Assembly: GCF_030247185.1 (NCBI RefSeq) | Contig: NC_080571.1 | Location: 6,817,001-6,881,000 of the forward strand | Direction: 5' to 3' | Length of the DNA stretch: 64,000 bases | Source of the DNA: Malaya genurostris | Taxonomy: Eukaryota; Arthropoda; Insecta; Diptera; Culicidae | In this document: positions 49,664 to 61,654 of the stretch, piece by piece | How the letters are laid out: each line of letters opens with the position of its first letter | Position numbering within the stretch: the stretch's first letter is position 1 | Position numbers and translations under genes: made by a program | The notes under the pieces: model-generated | The model's input: the letters and a program-made list of their open reading frames with translations, nothing else | Database searches by the model: none | Told to the model about the DNA's origin: nothing

Positions 49664-49665
49664 TA

Positions 49666-50978
49666 CAAGGTGAGATGAAAAAACTGCAACAAAGTAAAAC
49701 GCCATAATTTTTTCATTTTTTTTTTAAATTTTATTGAATGAAAGCAAAAAATGTCGGAAATAACATCAAATTTGAGAATCGGTTTAGATTTGTTCGAATT
49801 GGCCACCTTTGGCACGAACTATGGCCTTCAAACGGCCAATGAAACCATCACACGCTGCCCGAAAGTGGCTCTGCGGTATTTTGTCCCATTCTCGGCGAAG
49901 CGCTTGCTTGAGATGATCGACACTTTGGTATTTTTTAGTGCCAACCTTGCTTTCCAAAATACCCCAGGCACAATAGTCCAACGGATTGGCATCCGGAGAT
50001 TTTGGTGGCCATTGTGCGGTGGAAATGAAGCGAGGAACCTCATTTCTTAACCATTCTTGGGTGGCGCGTGCTGAGTGCGATGGTGCTGAGTCCTGTTGGA
50101 ATGTCCAAGGTCTGCGGCCGAAATGTTTGCGTGCCCAGGGCTTCAGAACTCCCTCCAAAATATTTTCGCGATAGATTTGCGCATTTATTTTGACCCCACG
50201 GTCGATGAATACGAGCGGCGAGCGACCATCGGCTGTTATGGCGGCCCACACCATCACCATGGCCGGCTTTTGAGTTCTGGTGGCCAACCGAAGTTGCAAA
50301 TTTTCAGCTGACCTCTCTGGCAAGTAAACACGATCATTTTGTTTGTTTACAAACTGCTGGATAACGAATGGTTTCTCATCGGAGAAAACCAAATTCGGCA
50401 GTTCACCACTTTCGGCCAAGCGAAGCAACTCTTTAGCTTTTTCGAGTCTAACTTTTTTTTGCGCATCAGTAAGATCTTGCACTTTTTGGAACTTCAATGG
50501 CTTTAGTCCAAGCTCATTTTTCAATATTTGCCGAATGGCATATTGCGATATGTTCAGCTCACGAGCCATTTTTCGGCCACTGCGACGCGGATTTCGTTCA
50601 ATTCGCTTCTTCACTTTTCGAACCATTTCTGCCGATGTTGCTGTTTTTTTTCGTCCACTTCCTTGACGTCGGGCTACGCTACCAGTATCACGGTAACGAG
50701 CGATGGTACGAGACACAAAAGATTTATTCACTTTTAAATGCTGGAGGGCTCTAACGATAGCCACTTGTGGTTTTCCAGCCAAATGCAAAGCAATCACACT
50801 ATCACATTTGAATTCCATCACAAATAACTTTTTTTCTGAAAAATTCCCACCAAAATGCTTTTGTGCGCTTGTAAATAATATAATGAGCTGTCACTAGAAT
50901 AAATCTGACAGCTGTGGGACGAGCGGTTTAGAAATGACAGCAGTCTGAAGTTGGTTGCAGTTTTTTCATCTCACCTTG
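49666..50978 (-). mobile_element. Apparently complete DD37D mariner element
   Basis: The ends, read inward, are identical for 25 bases beginning CAAGGTGAGATGAAAAAACT and continuing GCAAC, and are bordered by TA at 49664-49665 and 50979-50980. Between them is one uninterrupted transposase frame on the minus strand with short untranslated leaders (about 160 bp upstream, 93 bp downstream). Perfect ends and an open frame indicate a young copy that could still be mobile. Confidence 0.93.
49784..50818 (-). CDS. Mariner-family transposase, DD37D type
   Basis: This 344-residue protein would cut the element out at its inverted ends and reinsert it at TA. Residues 1-110 or so form the paired DNA-binding domain: 'ALHLAGKPQVAIVRALQHL', 'VSRTIARYRDTGSVARRQGS' with a GRKKT hook-like basic link, and 'SGRKMARELNISQYAIRQIL'. 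The catalytic triad is D in 'VFSDEKPF', D in 'FQQDSAPSH', and D in 'SPDANPLDYCAW', with 37 residues between the second and third, hence DD37D (maT-like) rather than the DD37E of the older remnants here. Length is normal for the family and there are no stops. The start is taken at the ATG at 50818; a GTG one codon earlier is unlikely in a eukaryote. Opposite-strand frames are shadows. Confidence 0.93.
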   Translation of the reverse strand: MEFKCDSVIALHLAGKPQVAIVRALQHLKVNKSFVSRTIARYRDTGSVARRQGSGRKKTATSAEMVRKVKKRIERNPRRSGRKMARELNISQYAIRQILKNELGLKPLKFQKVQDLTDAQKKVRLEKAKELLRLAESGELPNLVFSDEKPFVIQQFVNKQNDRVYLPERSAENLQLRLATRTQKPAMVMVWAAITADGRSPLVFIDRGVKINAQIYRENILEGVLKPWARKHFGRRPWTFQQDSAPSHSARATQEWLRNEVPRFISTAQWPPKSPDANPLDYCAWGILESKVGTKKYQSVDHLKQALRREWDKIPQSHFRAACDGFIGRLKAIVRAKGGQFEQI

Positions 50979-50980
50979 TA

Positions 50981-52335
50981 CTTTTACTTTTCCGCCAGTT
51001 TACATACATTGGATCATTTTTTGGAGGTTGTTTGAGAGAAGTCGCGAAACTTCCATTTCAATCTATCCAGGAAAGTGGGTCGGGATGTAACACTTCTTAT
51101 TTTTTTTTAATTTTATCATTGAGTCTACATCTTTAAATCTCAGTCTTTCTCAGCTTTTGCTTCATCAGGAATCAATTCGTTTTGATTTGGTAATTTTGTG
51201 CCTCAAAATGGGAACTAAACGCACTGAATTAGTTTCATACTAATCCAACTTATTTCTAGTACAGTGGCATTAGGTCAAATCAAACCAAAAAAGGCAGGTG
51301 GGTAATGTCAGAGACATAACTGGATGTCCTGAATACGAAAACAACTGACATGTTTCTTAACACTTCCGAATATCAATTAGTTGATCAATTGTATGAATTA
51401 TGCAAGCATTTCCCTGTTTCACATTTTTGGCAAAAACAAAGAAGGCTTCATTTGATCTCGATTACTGTGAATTTCACACAGCAAAAAGTGCACAATTCTA
51501 ATCAAACAGCTCTAGATTTGCACCAAACTGAGGATATTTACCTTCGATTTGCGAGCAAGAAATCCTAATAGTTCTTTAGCAAACTTTTAGAGCCATTAGA
51601 GCGGCGGATTTTGTGTGATACTCCCCACCGTTGTCCTCTTTTCGTTGTTTTTTCACCAATGCAAACGACTGGCAGCTGTGACGCTTTGCAAAAGACACAT
51701 AATACATCTGTTCGCAGTGGCGATAGAATCCAAACTGGTCCAATTTTTGTTAAGAGGTTGTACAGCAGCAGATATTTTGTTCTCTTCCTTAGAACGCGTT
51801 CTGATTGGTGTAGTACCCAGTAGAAATTATCAATGAACATTTCATTGAAGAAAACCTAGTTACTATAATTATTCGCGTTTTCATTTAGTGTGTAATCCGT
51901 GAACAGAAACCATCCCTGACGGATGGATGCTTTGATGTACATGAAAAAGTTAGCTCATTCACTCGTGTAAGTTTGGACGACACAGTCGTACATTTGCGAT
52001 TCCAAGAATTAAAAAAAACAAAATGGAGACCGATCAAGAAAATGATTACGACAATTGGCTGGTGTTGACATGGGTCAAATGAGACAGGTTTTTCAATAGT
52101 GTACTATTGAAATACTTCAATGCTGTTGCTATACACGTTTAGGTTGAAAAAGTTCGATTCTATTGGTAGTTAGATTATATAAATCCTTTCACAGATCACT
52201 AAGCTATGAGCTTTCAAAATACGAGAAAGGCAAACGCGCCTTATGAATTATCCTCTTTGATACTCGTTCATACCAAACATTTCAGAAAAGTTTAATTTTG
52301 AATTATTTGAGATTATGTCACACAACTGAAAATTT
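50981..52335. other. No recognisable gene
   Basis: The host sequence continues after the mariner. 51560-51840 has overlapping frames of 70-90 codons on both strands without domain resemblance. The rest is AT-rich. Confidence 0.35.
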
Positions 52336-52339
52336 TATC

Positions 52340-52500
52340 ATATAATTGTGATCATATTTCCGATGGCATGTAGCAAAAATTATGTTGATTCGTTAGATAC
52401 AACATAAGATCTTCACGATCAAAAACTTATCACTGTCTCAGAGGGTAAATTTTGAAAAGGCACCCCATAGTAAAGTAAGTCGTATTCACGACAAAAGTAA
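52340..52500 (+). repeat. GTCGTATTCACGAC repeat family, copy
   Basis: Parallel to 33440-33625 with the same order of blocks ('gatcatatttccgatggcat', 'gatcaaaaacttatcact', 'ccatagtaaagtaagtcgta'). The 7-bp satellite starts 15-20 bases beyond its end. Confidence 0.7.
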
Positions 52501-52514
52501 TTCTCATTTCTGAT

Positions 52515-52823
52515 TCTGGACTCTGGACTCTGGACTCTGGACTCTGGACTCTGGACTCTGGACTCTGGACTCTGGACTCTGGACTCTGGACTCTGGACTC
52601 TGGACTCTGGACTCTGGACTCTGGACTCTGGACTCTGGACTCTGGACTCTGGACTCTGGACTCTGGACTCTGGACTCTGGACTCTGGACTCTGGACTCTG
52701 GACTCTGGACTCTGGACTCTGGACTCTGGACTCTGGACTCTGGACTCTGGACTCTGGACTCTGGACTCTGGACTCTGGACTCTGGACTCTGGACTCTGGA
52801 CTCTGGACTCTGGACTCTGGACT
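52515..52823. repeat. (CTGGACT)n satellite, about 44 units
   Basis: A 7-bp unit repeated about 44 times with essentially no variation until the last units ('actgtggtct'). Such uniformity indicates recent expansion. No protein would be expected since 7 is not a multiple of 3. Confidence 0.98.
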
Positions 52824-52829
52824 GTGGTC

Positions 52830-55800
52830 TGTATTATGGACTCAGGATACAGTATTGTACGCTTCTAGACACTGAATATTCATAATGGAAAACTTAGGGT
52901 CGTTCGCATATATTTCAAAATCGACAAGTCGTGCAGTTATTTCAGATGTGATTTTGATGCAATCGTTATTTGCCCATCAGTGCGTACAAAAAAAAACAAT
53001 TTCCACGGCAATCATTTCTGCAGCCTGCTGTGAACTTTATTATGCTATATTAAGATTTTTGTGTACAAAATTATCTACAATTGACCTTAGTTTATGACCT
53101 TACTGAGTGAAGGGAAGACCTTGGACAAGGCTGTCCGCGCTGCAGTCACGGTCCAAGTAAAAATTCAGGATTTTCGTTGGGAACTTTTATACTACCACTG
53201 TACTATTCTGACCAAAGTGACGACTTTCTTAGCTTACATTTAGAAAAAATGCAAAGCTCCGAGCTGACGAGGAATTTAAGGACATCGTTGAAAACTGGTT
53301 CAATTCGTGGGCGGTGAGGTTATATTTAGAGGAGTTACGGTATGAAAAATACTTAGAAGTCGTACAGTTACAGATTTGTGAGAAAGAAAAGGTGCCTATA
53401 AAACCAATTTAAAATGATTACATTTTTTCTTATCACTTAAAGAAACTCCCTTCTCGAAAGTGTCTCGTATGTACAAAGATTCCTTGACTTTGAACGATTT
53501 TTAGGCAGCAAATTTGTGCATCACTTCCCACAAAATAATAAATCATTTGGTGAATACGCAAAAGTCCTCAACTACAGCAAACAGTCGTCAAATGATCTAA
53601 AAAATTAATTTATTCCGCCTTTGTCAAAAGTCGAAAAGCTAAGTGCCCCGGGATTACCGGACATATCAAGGGCACAGGGACAATGTGGAACAATCTCAAA
53701 CAGGAGGAAAAACACTTCCGCCACACGATTGCCAAAATGGGGCACCGAGAACGGATGCTACACGACTGTTCGATTGTGCTTGACACAAAATCTAAACATA
53801 CAAGGTCCAACTTCATGCTGCTACACAACACAGGACGGAATGAAATATTCCCTCTTCTGTCAATCACAACTTTTTGTTGTTTCTTTTGCTCCAAACGAAT
53901 GGATGCTGATTGCAGTATGATGAAGGTCCTCCTTCGGTTTGATGGGATTCATCTGTATTCTTTTTTTTTCTTTTTTTGCTTTCGCCAGATTCCATTTCCT
54001 AGGACCTTGTCTGTGTTTGTGTGTGTGTGTGTGTGTGTGTCTTTGCCTTACTTGAAGGCACAGCATTATAAGCCATTATCGTTCGTACGTGACACCATCT
54101 TGATGATGAGTGTTGGCTGCCGGTGAAGTGTCATTCAGGGGGCCTTTTCTTCCATTTTTCATTCCTGCTTTCACCACCAAAACCCAACGTGGGCGACTGA
54201 ACAGTCAGTGTTAGAGAATTTCCAATGAAATAAACTCGTCCTGCTTAAACTTTGATTTCACAGATTGTTAATCGTTCAAACAAATATCACACCTACGAAC
54301 GGGCAATGCAATGAATCGAAAATTGTTTTCTTCGAACCGAGACCAAAAGTAAGTGTGCGGAATGCAGCCTGATTTTCAACCATCTCGATAGCAAAAAGCT
54401 GTATCCTTATCCGACGGTTTCGACAAACAGTGCGGTGTCTTTTCGAAGGATTTCACTGAGCTCTCTTTCGTTGTTCCCATTCGAGCATTGGGTGGATTCT
54501 GGAGCTCGTGATATTCCAATGCTCTGCCAGAATGGCGGCCGAAATAAATGCCGAGAGCGACATCAATCAAGCTGATTTATTCCGTTTTTTTTCTTCTTCT
54601 TCATTCCCTGCGTGCTGTGTGCCGCCTGGCTCGGTGCGGGTGAGAATGACATGATCTGGAAAGCTAAGAGCTCCGGGCAAATATGTACTTTTCAAGCTGA
54701 GATGAAGAGATAAACGGCAAGGTTCAACGCATTGCCGATGGTTTTCCTACGGGGCGAAGATGATGTTTGGCATGTATTTTGCATTGCAGTTCTGCTCAGA
54801 CGCTTGCGGACAGTGAAATGTTTAGACATGTATTTTTTTTGTGCTCTTGGTGTTACGTACGACAGAGCTAACATTTTGATTTTCTATTCATCGGAATTAC
54901 TGAGGATACATTCATTGCATATGAGATGTTTTTTTTTTATGAACGAGCGAGAGAAAGTAAAATGAAGTCTATGATATTTGTTATCTTCTTTACTGTTAAT
55001 ATCATCGTAGAAAAACAGTTTCTTCACAAGGCACAACTGACACTTAAAAGTAAGAATTGAGCTATGTGTGTCTATACTGTAACGCGACAAAGAAAATGGA
55101 ACTGAACTGAACGTGGAATATTTTTAGAGGCACTGGGTAGTGAAACGTTCTTGGCACTTATATTTTTCCATCGTCTTATAAAATACAAATCATTCTCAAT
55201 ACATCGAGAAAAAAAGTTTCGATATAGCAAACAAGATACCGTGCCGCCCGTTTTGGATCAGACACTGTTTTTAGTAGCCCCTAACATGGAATGAATCACA
55301 AGCCTTGTCGATTTAACAAACATGCTAACATTGGAAAGCTTATAGCCATGACAGATAACAGTTGTCTGAACATGTAGTGAGTATATCGGAAGAGAGAATT
55401 ACCTACGTGATGGTCAGGTGAGAATCTGGAAAAGATCGTTGACTGCGGGACAGACCCGAAGTCACCAGCAAAGTATTTTAGGGAGTGACCGAAATACGAT
55501 TACTCATGGAGAATTAGTCACAAAATTGCCACATTTGAAATATTGTTTCTTGTTCTGAATGGTTCAATATTGAATCAACTATTTCAATTTTGTCATACTC
55601 TGATGATGGAATGAAGTTGTTACTTTCGAATGCTATCGGTCGACTCAGATTGTTGACAGCAAAAAATTTAAATTGTTTATTTTCGTTTCGGAACAAGATA
55701 TGAATTTAAAGTTCACAGATGTTTTCAGTTAGCTCTTAGGATTTCCACCCTGATTGGTCACGATAACTTATTCCGATAATAGGTAGTAATTCATTCGAAA

Positions 55801-55845
55801 CTGCGGTGATATCATAGGATCAATGGATGTCTTTCATCGTATCAA
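52830..55845. other. No recognisable gene; GC-richer island at 53.6-54.9 kb
   Basis: 53600-54900 has higher GC, a (GT)n tract at 54018-54040 and frames of 60-147 codons on both strands with no recognisable domain. It may be unique host non-coding sequence. The flanks are AT-rich. Confidence 0.35.
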
Positions 55846-55849
55846 AGAA

Positions 55850-56370
55850 CGCTCTCTAGCAACGCTTCAAACGATTCAATCAGTGCCATCAAAGAGAGAC
55901 GGATATCATCGCAGCAACAAAAAATCGGTATGGTTTATTTAAGATAGAACAGACACCAGTGCGAGAGCGAATTTCTCGCTTATTCTCGTCTCGCGATCCG
56001 ATTTTGTATGGGCAGTGAATAATTGCGATACAATCATTTTACTATTGCCGCTTATTCTAACTATGTGCATATAACCTTTGTATAAGTTGTGTCTATGAAA
56101 ATGTATGTGAATGCTCCACGCAAGGGTTTTGTAATATTGCAACCTAGTATGAGAATCATCAAGTCAAATCATCGACTCGATTTTCTGCGATAATTGTCAA
56201 CTTGCGATTCTCTCTTGGTAAATTCCACACAACACCGATCATTATCATGGTGTCCATTTTTTAAGAGCCGTGAAATACTCAGAGTATGAGGTGGAGCGAA
56301 GAAATGTAGAAAAATTATTTCACGGTTCATACATTGAGAGACACGAGTTCTTGTAGCATCTTCTACTGGA
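55850..56370 (-). repeat. Dispersed repeat, inverted partner of 24060-24600
   Basis: It matches the reverse complement of 24060-24600 over 'atcaaagagagacggatatc', 'tgtgcatataacctttgtat', 'aatgtatgtgaatgctccac' and 'ttgtcaacttgcgattctct'. This copy lacks the local 70-bp duplication. An extra 'gtgaaatactcagagtatga' segment at 56268-56340 is not in the partner. Confidence 0.75.
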
Positions 56371-57580
56371 TTGAAAATGTTGTATACAATTTAGAGAAAT
56401 ATCGAGCAACTTCTATCAAACTATCGGTAATCACCAACACTGATCAAAATCATTATATTATATGCAAGCTTCAAATTCAATATCTACACAGAATAAATAG
56501 CGACTAGCACGACAAACCAACGAGAATCGTCTCGTGCATGTACGAGTATACCTACAAATAGTGCTGAGATATCTCATATATTTTAACTCGCAACTCTAAT
56601 TTTTTGTGTTGCCGAACTTTGACTGGTTCCTAACTTATTTGCTCGAATAACAATTTTGAGTTTGTCATTACTTCTGCATCAAGTACAAAACCTACAAGGA
56701 ACACAATTTAGTCAATAAATTCGAATATATTTTCTTGAGGATTCGGGATGCATTGGAACGAATTGTTTAGTTTGTGGGCGTTGGTGAAGGAAATTACTGC
56801 ACATGATCGATGTCGCGCGAGTTGAACGGCGAATAAAATAAATCCGTAGAAAGTCCGATTGCTGATGTGAACAGCAACCTACTCTACGGCATAAACGAAC
56901 AGCACAGAAAGCAAGTCAATCCGATACTGTTTCTTGTTTATCGAGATGGCTTTTATTAAGTGCGAACACACACACATTGAAGAGCTGAGTTCTTATGAAA
57001 ACTGTGAACTTATGTATGTGCAACTGTCGTCTCTATAAGAGAAAGGCATGATCATGGCACGAAAAACAGGAATCATTGTTTGTTGAAGCTTAGACCACTA
57101 TTTATCTAAACCATATATTTTTTTTCTACTCAAATCGATGTGAAGGAATGTGAAGAATTTAATGCAATGATATCATAAATCTGTTGAAAAAAGTGGTTGA
57201 GCGTTCAAATCCTGATCTCTGTTTATATGGTTTTGTTTTCCGCATTATTAATACTCACAACTATATAGAAAACAAAGTCGTAGTCCTACGTCGAAATTTC
57301 AAAATTGATTTCACTTACGTGTGATAATTAAAGCAGACGTGTCGTTACAGTATCGTTGATAGAATAAATCAAAATACAGCGTAGTGAATAGTACACTGCA
57401 GTGAACAAAAAGACGGTCTCGAGATGAGCAAACCCTAAGAACAAAAAGCAATATCAGTGAGGTGGCGTTAGCAGTTCAACATAAACTGCTGACGTACTGA
57501 TGAGCTGAATGCGAAACGTAAAAATAAAAACTAGTCATGTGCACTTTAGCACAAAACGGTACACATGAGGTACCAAACCC
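56371..57580. other. No recognisable gene
   Basis: AT-rich sequence. Near 57470-57530 is another set of 'gcagttcaacataaactgct' motifs related to those at 6000 and 45130, ending just before the broken frame at 57585. Confidence 0.35.
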
Positions 57581-57584
57581 CTAA

Positions 57585-58080
57585 ATGAATATCAGTGACT
57601 TTTCGGCCAAGGACAATATTTATTCACTTCAGAAAGAGCTATATTCGACCTTCAGTAAGCGAAATTGAAACCTTGCTGAAAGACGCCACGACATAAAAAA
57701 ATGTACCGGAACTGCAGTTGAACAAGTTGAACAATGCAATTTTCCTGCAATTTACGAAGGAACACAAATCGAAGGTAACCAAGTATGGGCTTGAAAATAA
57801 CAAAGTCCACTGCGACGAGCATAATAATGTTAAGTATCACATACTCGTCAATATTGAGAACAACGCCATTTCATGAGAAGACATGTTGCGTAATTTTCAT
57901 GATTTCTTAAGCATGATACCGGTAATGGATTTTTTTTTTCGTGTAACGATAACTTTATTCAAACACAATTTTCGCAATACGACGAGGTTCTTTTGTTTGA
58001 AAGAGAAGTGTGGAGAAACTGTTTTCCATGGAATACCTAAAGATATTCGTGTATTAAATATGCAGTCAATTCATTCTTAA
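57585..58080 (+). pseudogene. Unassigned protein remnant, about 165 residues
   Basis: An ATG at 57585 reads 'MNISDFSAKDNIYSLQKELY', then 'STFSKRN', a TGA, 'NLAERRHDIKKMYR', and after a one-base slip near 57713 'LQLNKLNNAIFLQFTKEHKS', 'KVTKYGLENNKVHCDEHNNV', 'KYHILVNIENNAIS', a TGA where tryptophan would suit, then 'EDMLRNFHDFLSMIPV' and on to a TAA at 58078. The content is charged and polar, unlike the surrounding chance frames, and only two stops and one slip separate it from an open frame. I do not recognise the family. Neighbouring 'gttcaa...aactgc' motifs suggest a retrotransposon ORF1 as one possibility. Confidence 0.45.
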
Positions 58081-58820
58081 TCGGTTGAGACAAATGAGAA
58101 AAAAAACATTTTTTCTTGCATTACTTAGCAACTACGATTAAGCATGTTTATTGAAAAATGACAGAGGAGATAGGTTGACGGTACCACCATTCAGGCCCGT
58201 ACCCAAGATTTCGTATCGGGAGGGGTCCTCAGATAAAAATAAAATCTTCTGGATGATTGCTTTTGTAAGTGATTCTCAGTGTGCCTTCACTACGTATTGT
58301 TTCTTGGAAGCGTAAGAGCAGATTCAAAACTACATATTAATAAGGAAGAATTTTCGAATTTGCATAGAAAATAATGCAAATAGTTTTGGATTAGGCTGTG
58401 AAGAATCGAAGCGAAAGTTGTAAGTGTTAAAAAAGAAAAGATCGATTTTTATTGCAAATTGTTCTCAAAGTTGAACTTTAGACAGAGTTTCGTAACCAAA
58501 CTCTTAAAAAAAGGATAGTTTTTCTATGGAGCTTTCCTGAATATCTGCATAACTGGTAACCCTGCTTACGAATTTGACAACAAGCAGAAAGGAAGCGAAG
58601 AAAAACAAACAAAACCATATGATTGTGCTGTCGTTTATAGACGTCAGAGTTCTGTCAGTACAGAGCAGTTGCAATTCTGATTACACTTTTTATTCAGCAC
58701 ACTTTCATATTGTGCAGTTCGATTTGGTGTGAACTATGCAATACTGACATAGGTTACTCTTCAATATTGTCCAGGCTCGACTAGGGTGTCTTTTGCTGTA
58801 TCAAGCATACGTCTCCACAT
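58081..58820. other. No recognisable gene
   Basis: 58194-58250 ('caggcccgtacccaagattt', 'gggaggggtcctcag') resembles 11140-11190 and is a dispersed fragment. 58620-58730 holds 'gtcagtacagagcagttgca', related to the motif near 5990. The rest is AT-rich. Confidence 0.35.
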
Positions 58821-58822
58821 AA

Positions 58823-59329
58823 CTTGAATGCGATGATGTACACTGCTTGAAAGCATTATATTGTGCCTTAGTTCGCTCTACGCTCGAATACTCCTCGGTT
58901 GTCTGGTCACCGTACCAAAACGATATCCAACGCATTGAAGCAATTCAACGGAAATTTGTTCGATTTGCTCTGCCTCGGCTTCCTTGGAGAAACCCTCGGA
59001 ACCTCCCAAGTTACTATGCCAGATGCAAACTGATTGACCTCGATTTGTTATCTGTCCGTCGCGACGTCAGCAAGGCTACTTTTGTGGCTGATCTCCTCCA
59101 ATCAAGAATAGACTGCTTCGAGCTCTTACAGCTTTTACAAATAGATATCCATCGCCGTAATCTTAGAAACTATTCTTTTCTTAGGATCCCCTATGCTAGA
59201 ACTAATTATGGGTATAACGAGCCTTTTGCCAGCATGTACCGAATATTCAACCACTGTTCCAATTCATTCGACTTTAATCTATCACGAAACGTTGTCAAGG
59301 AATTGTTTCTAGGGTTACTATCTAATTAG
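58823..59329 (+). pseudogene. Non-LTR reverse transcriptase C-terminal remnant
   Basis: The frame reads 'LKALYCALVRSTLEYSSVVW' and 'RIEAIQRKFVRFALPRLPW', the thumb region typical of Jockey/CR1-clade polymerases, then 'PSYYARCKLIDLDLLSVRRD' and a natural end at a TAG near 59327. There is a stop just upstream at 58820 and no polymerase core, so this is a 5'-truncated copy. 'ttttagttttagttagttta' and an A-rich '(caaataaa)' tail at about 59485-59498 are consistent with the element's 3' end. About 168 codons are open. Confidence 0.75.
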
Positions 59330-60440
59330 TTTTAGTTTTAGTTAGTTTAGAAATGCTATGTTTCAGTGAAATGTATCATTTGGATGATTGTAATCTGTTG
59401 ATGCTAAAGATGAGGAGGTTTTATGCCTGTTGGAGAACAAGTTTGACAGAAACTAACTCCACCGGGCTTTTCCCTGCTCCAAATAAACAAATAAACTCGG
59501 TCCATGGCTGCTCGTCGCCAGCCACTCAAGGCACGGATGCTCCTGAGATCACCCTCCACTTGATCGATCCATCTTGCTCGCTGAGCTTCTCTTCTTCTTG
59601 TACCAGTCGGATTAGATTCGATTCCGGTTCCTAAATTTAGAATGATGAGTTTTTAAACTTCCAATTTCAAGAATCTGTTCTTAAAATTAGTAATGTCAAA
59701 AGGAGCAATTATCTTCAAACTTCAAATCAACTTGTTAGTAATTTGCTAAATTTACATCGTCTTAACTGGATCTGAAAGAACCGAAAAACGGTCAAAAACT
59801 ATAACTCACGCCGATTTCTCGGAAATGTCGAAGTCGATATTCGCAAACTTATACTCAAGTAAAAGATTTTAAAATCGCTATTCAATTTCATCCAGATTCA
59901 ACTTCCGGGTCCGGAAATAAAGAGTGATGAGTGCTGAAAATTTGAAATCGTCATTAGAAGCGGCGATGCATAAATCAAAAGCATTTTCTTAACTCGACAC
60001 AAATATGTTTCAATTTCATAGCCTTTAAGATGTTTGCCATACAAACTGTTATTGGTTATACCGGTGTCTGGTTTTCGGATCTACAGGGAGAGGTTAAAAA
60101 TTGCGAAACGAAGTTCACATATATTTTTTAGAATGAAGCTCACGTTTTGGAAAAACAAAACTCTCTGACTCTGGCTCCCAAGTTTCGACCTTTGAACAAC
60201 GAAAAAAATCATCCTAACTTACCACGAAACAATTCTAATGTATAGATCTTATTGGTTAATAGCCATACAAGCATACTTACCTTACCTATGATTTTTTGCG
60301 CTTTTTAGAACCGAAGCGAAGGTATTGTGTTAGATTTTATCACAGTTCGTTGATTGAAAGATTGAAAGATATCAATTATTTTCAAACTAGATCTGTGCGC
60401 CAACGAATTTTATTTACGCTGCCGATTCAAGAAAAATATA
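59330..60440. other. Retrotransposon 3' end, then no recognisable gene
   Basis: 59330-59500 is the likely untranslated tail of the preceding remnant. From about 59600 dispersed-type phrases recur ('gattcgattccggttcctaa', 'ttcaacttccgggtccgg'). No coding frame is supported. Confidence 0.4.
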
Positions 60441-60516
60441 ATCAGGTGTACAACTTTGCTTCCGCCGTTTTTTCCAAAGTTAAAAGCTTTATTGCGAAAA
60501 AGTGCTTACAGATGTA

Positions 60517-61553
60517 TTATTCAAAATATTGTCCGTCGCTAAGGACAACTTTCTTCCATCTTTCCGGCAATTTTCGGATCCCGGCTCGATAAAAGGAGTC
60601 CTCTTTTGACGCTATCCATGAAGCAATCCATTTTTCCAACTCTTCGAAGGATTGAAAATGTTGATCTGCCAGGCCGTGTGCCGTCGAACGGAATAGGTGG
60701 AAGTCAGAAGGGGCGATATCTGAGGAATACGGCATGTGGGGCAAGATTTCCCATTTCAGCGTTTCCAGGTACTTTTTGACCACTTTTGCGACGTGAGGCC
60801 GAGCATTGTCGTGTTGGAGGATGACTTTGCCATGTCGCTCTTGATACTGTGGCCGCTTTTCTTTTAGCGCGCGACTAAGGCGCATCAATTGCGTTCGGTA
60901 GCGATCTCCTGTGATGGTTTCACCCGGTTTTAATAGCTCATAGTAAATCACATCGAGCTGATCTCACCAAATACAAATCATAACCTTGGCGCCGTGAATA
61001 TTCGGTTTTGCCTTCGACGAAGTAGCACGCCCGGGCTTTCCCCATAATTTTCTGCGTTTAGGATTATCGTATCGAACCCACTTTGCATCACCGGTTACGA
61101 TTCGATGTAAAAACCCCTTACGATTTTGTCTTTGAAGCAGTTGCTCACATACAAATAGACGGCGCTCGATGTCCCTCGGTTCCAACTCGTACGGCACCCA
61201 GTTTCCTTCTTTCTGAATCATGCCCAGGGCCTTGAGACGTTTTGAAATGGCTTGCTGATTCACTCCCAACGATTCGGCAAGCTCTTCTTGGGTTTGGCAC
61301 GAATCTTCATCAAGCAATGCTTCTAGTTGTTCATCTTTGAAAGTTTTTTCTTTCCCACCACCATGTTTGTCTTCGACATCGAAATCACCATTTTTAAAAC
61401 GTTGAAACTACTCCCGACACGTTTTTTTACTCAGAACAGCATCACCGTAAGTTTCTGAGAGCATTCGATGCGCTTCAGCTGCATTTTTTTCGAATTGAAA
61501 AAGAAAAATAAAACTTCTCGCAAATGGCGAGAATTGGGCATATAAACAGACAT
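60517..61553 (-). pseudogene. DD34D mariner transposase pseudogene
   Basis: Starting at the ATG 61551-61553, 'MSVYMPNSRHLREVLFFFFN' runs into a seven-A tract (about 61474-61480), where one missing base shifts the frame to 'NAAEAHRMLSETYGDAVLSK'. A TAG at 61408-61410 replaces the tryptophan of 'REWFQRF'. 'LLDEDSCQTQEELAESLGVN', 'GNWVPYELEPRDIERRLF' and 'RIVTGDAKWVRYDNPKRR' (first catalytic D) follow, then a TGA at 60964-60966 where 'WWD' is expected. After it come 'ILQHDNARPHVAK' (second D) and 'IAPSDFHLF' (third D), ending 'VVLSDGQYFE'. Full length for mariner (about 345 codons) but with one slip and two stops. Candidate ends near 60446 and 61641 ('gtgtaca') are weak. Confidence 0.88.
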
Positions 61554-61654
61554 TTTCAAGCGTGAATAATACGAAAACAAGAATAACTGTCACTGAAACG
61601 GCGATGACAATTCGTTAGGCACTGTACACACTCACTTTAAAGGCATTATCATCT

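Noticed and set aside
53683..54126. 147-codon plus-strand frame
   Set aside because: Passes through a (GT)n tract and low-complexity T runs; no family resemblance.
60440..61645. Inverted ends of the DD34D mariner ('gtgtaca' on both sides)
   Set aside because: Only seven bases match before divergence and no TA pair is clear, so boundaries are not annotated.
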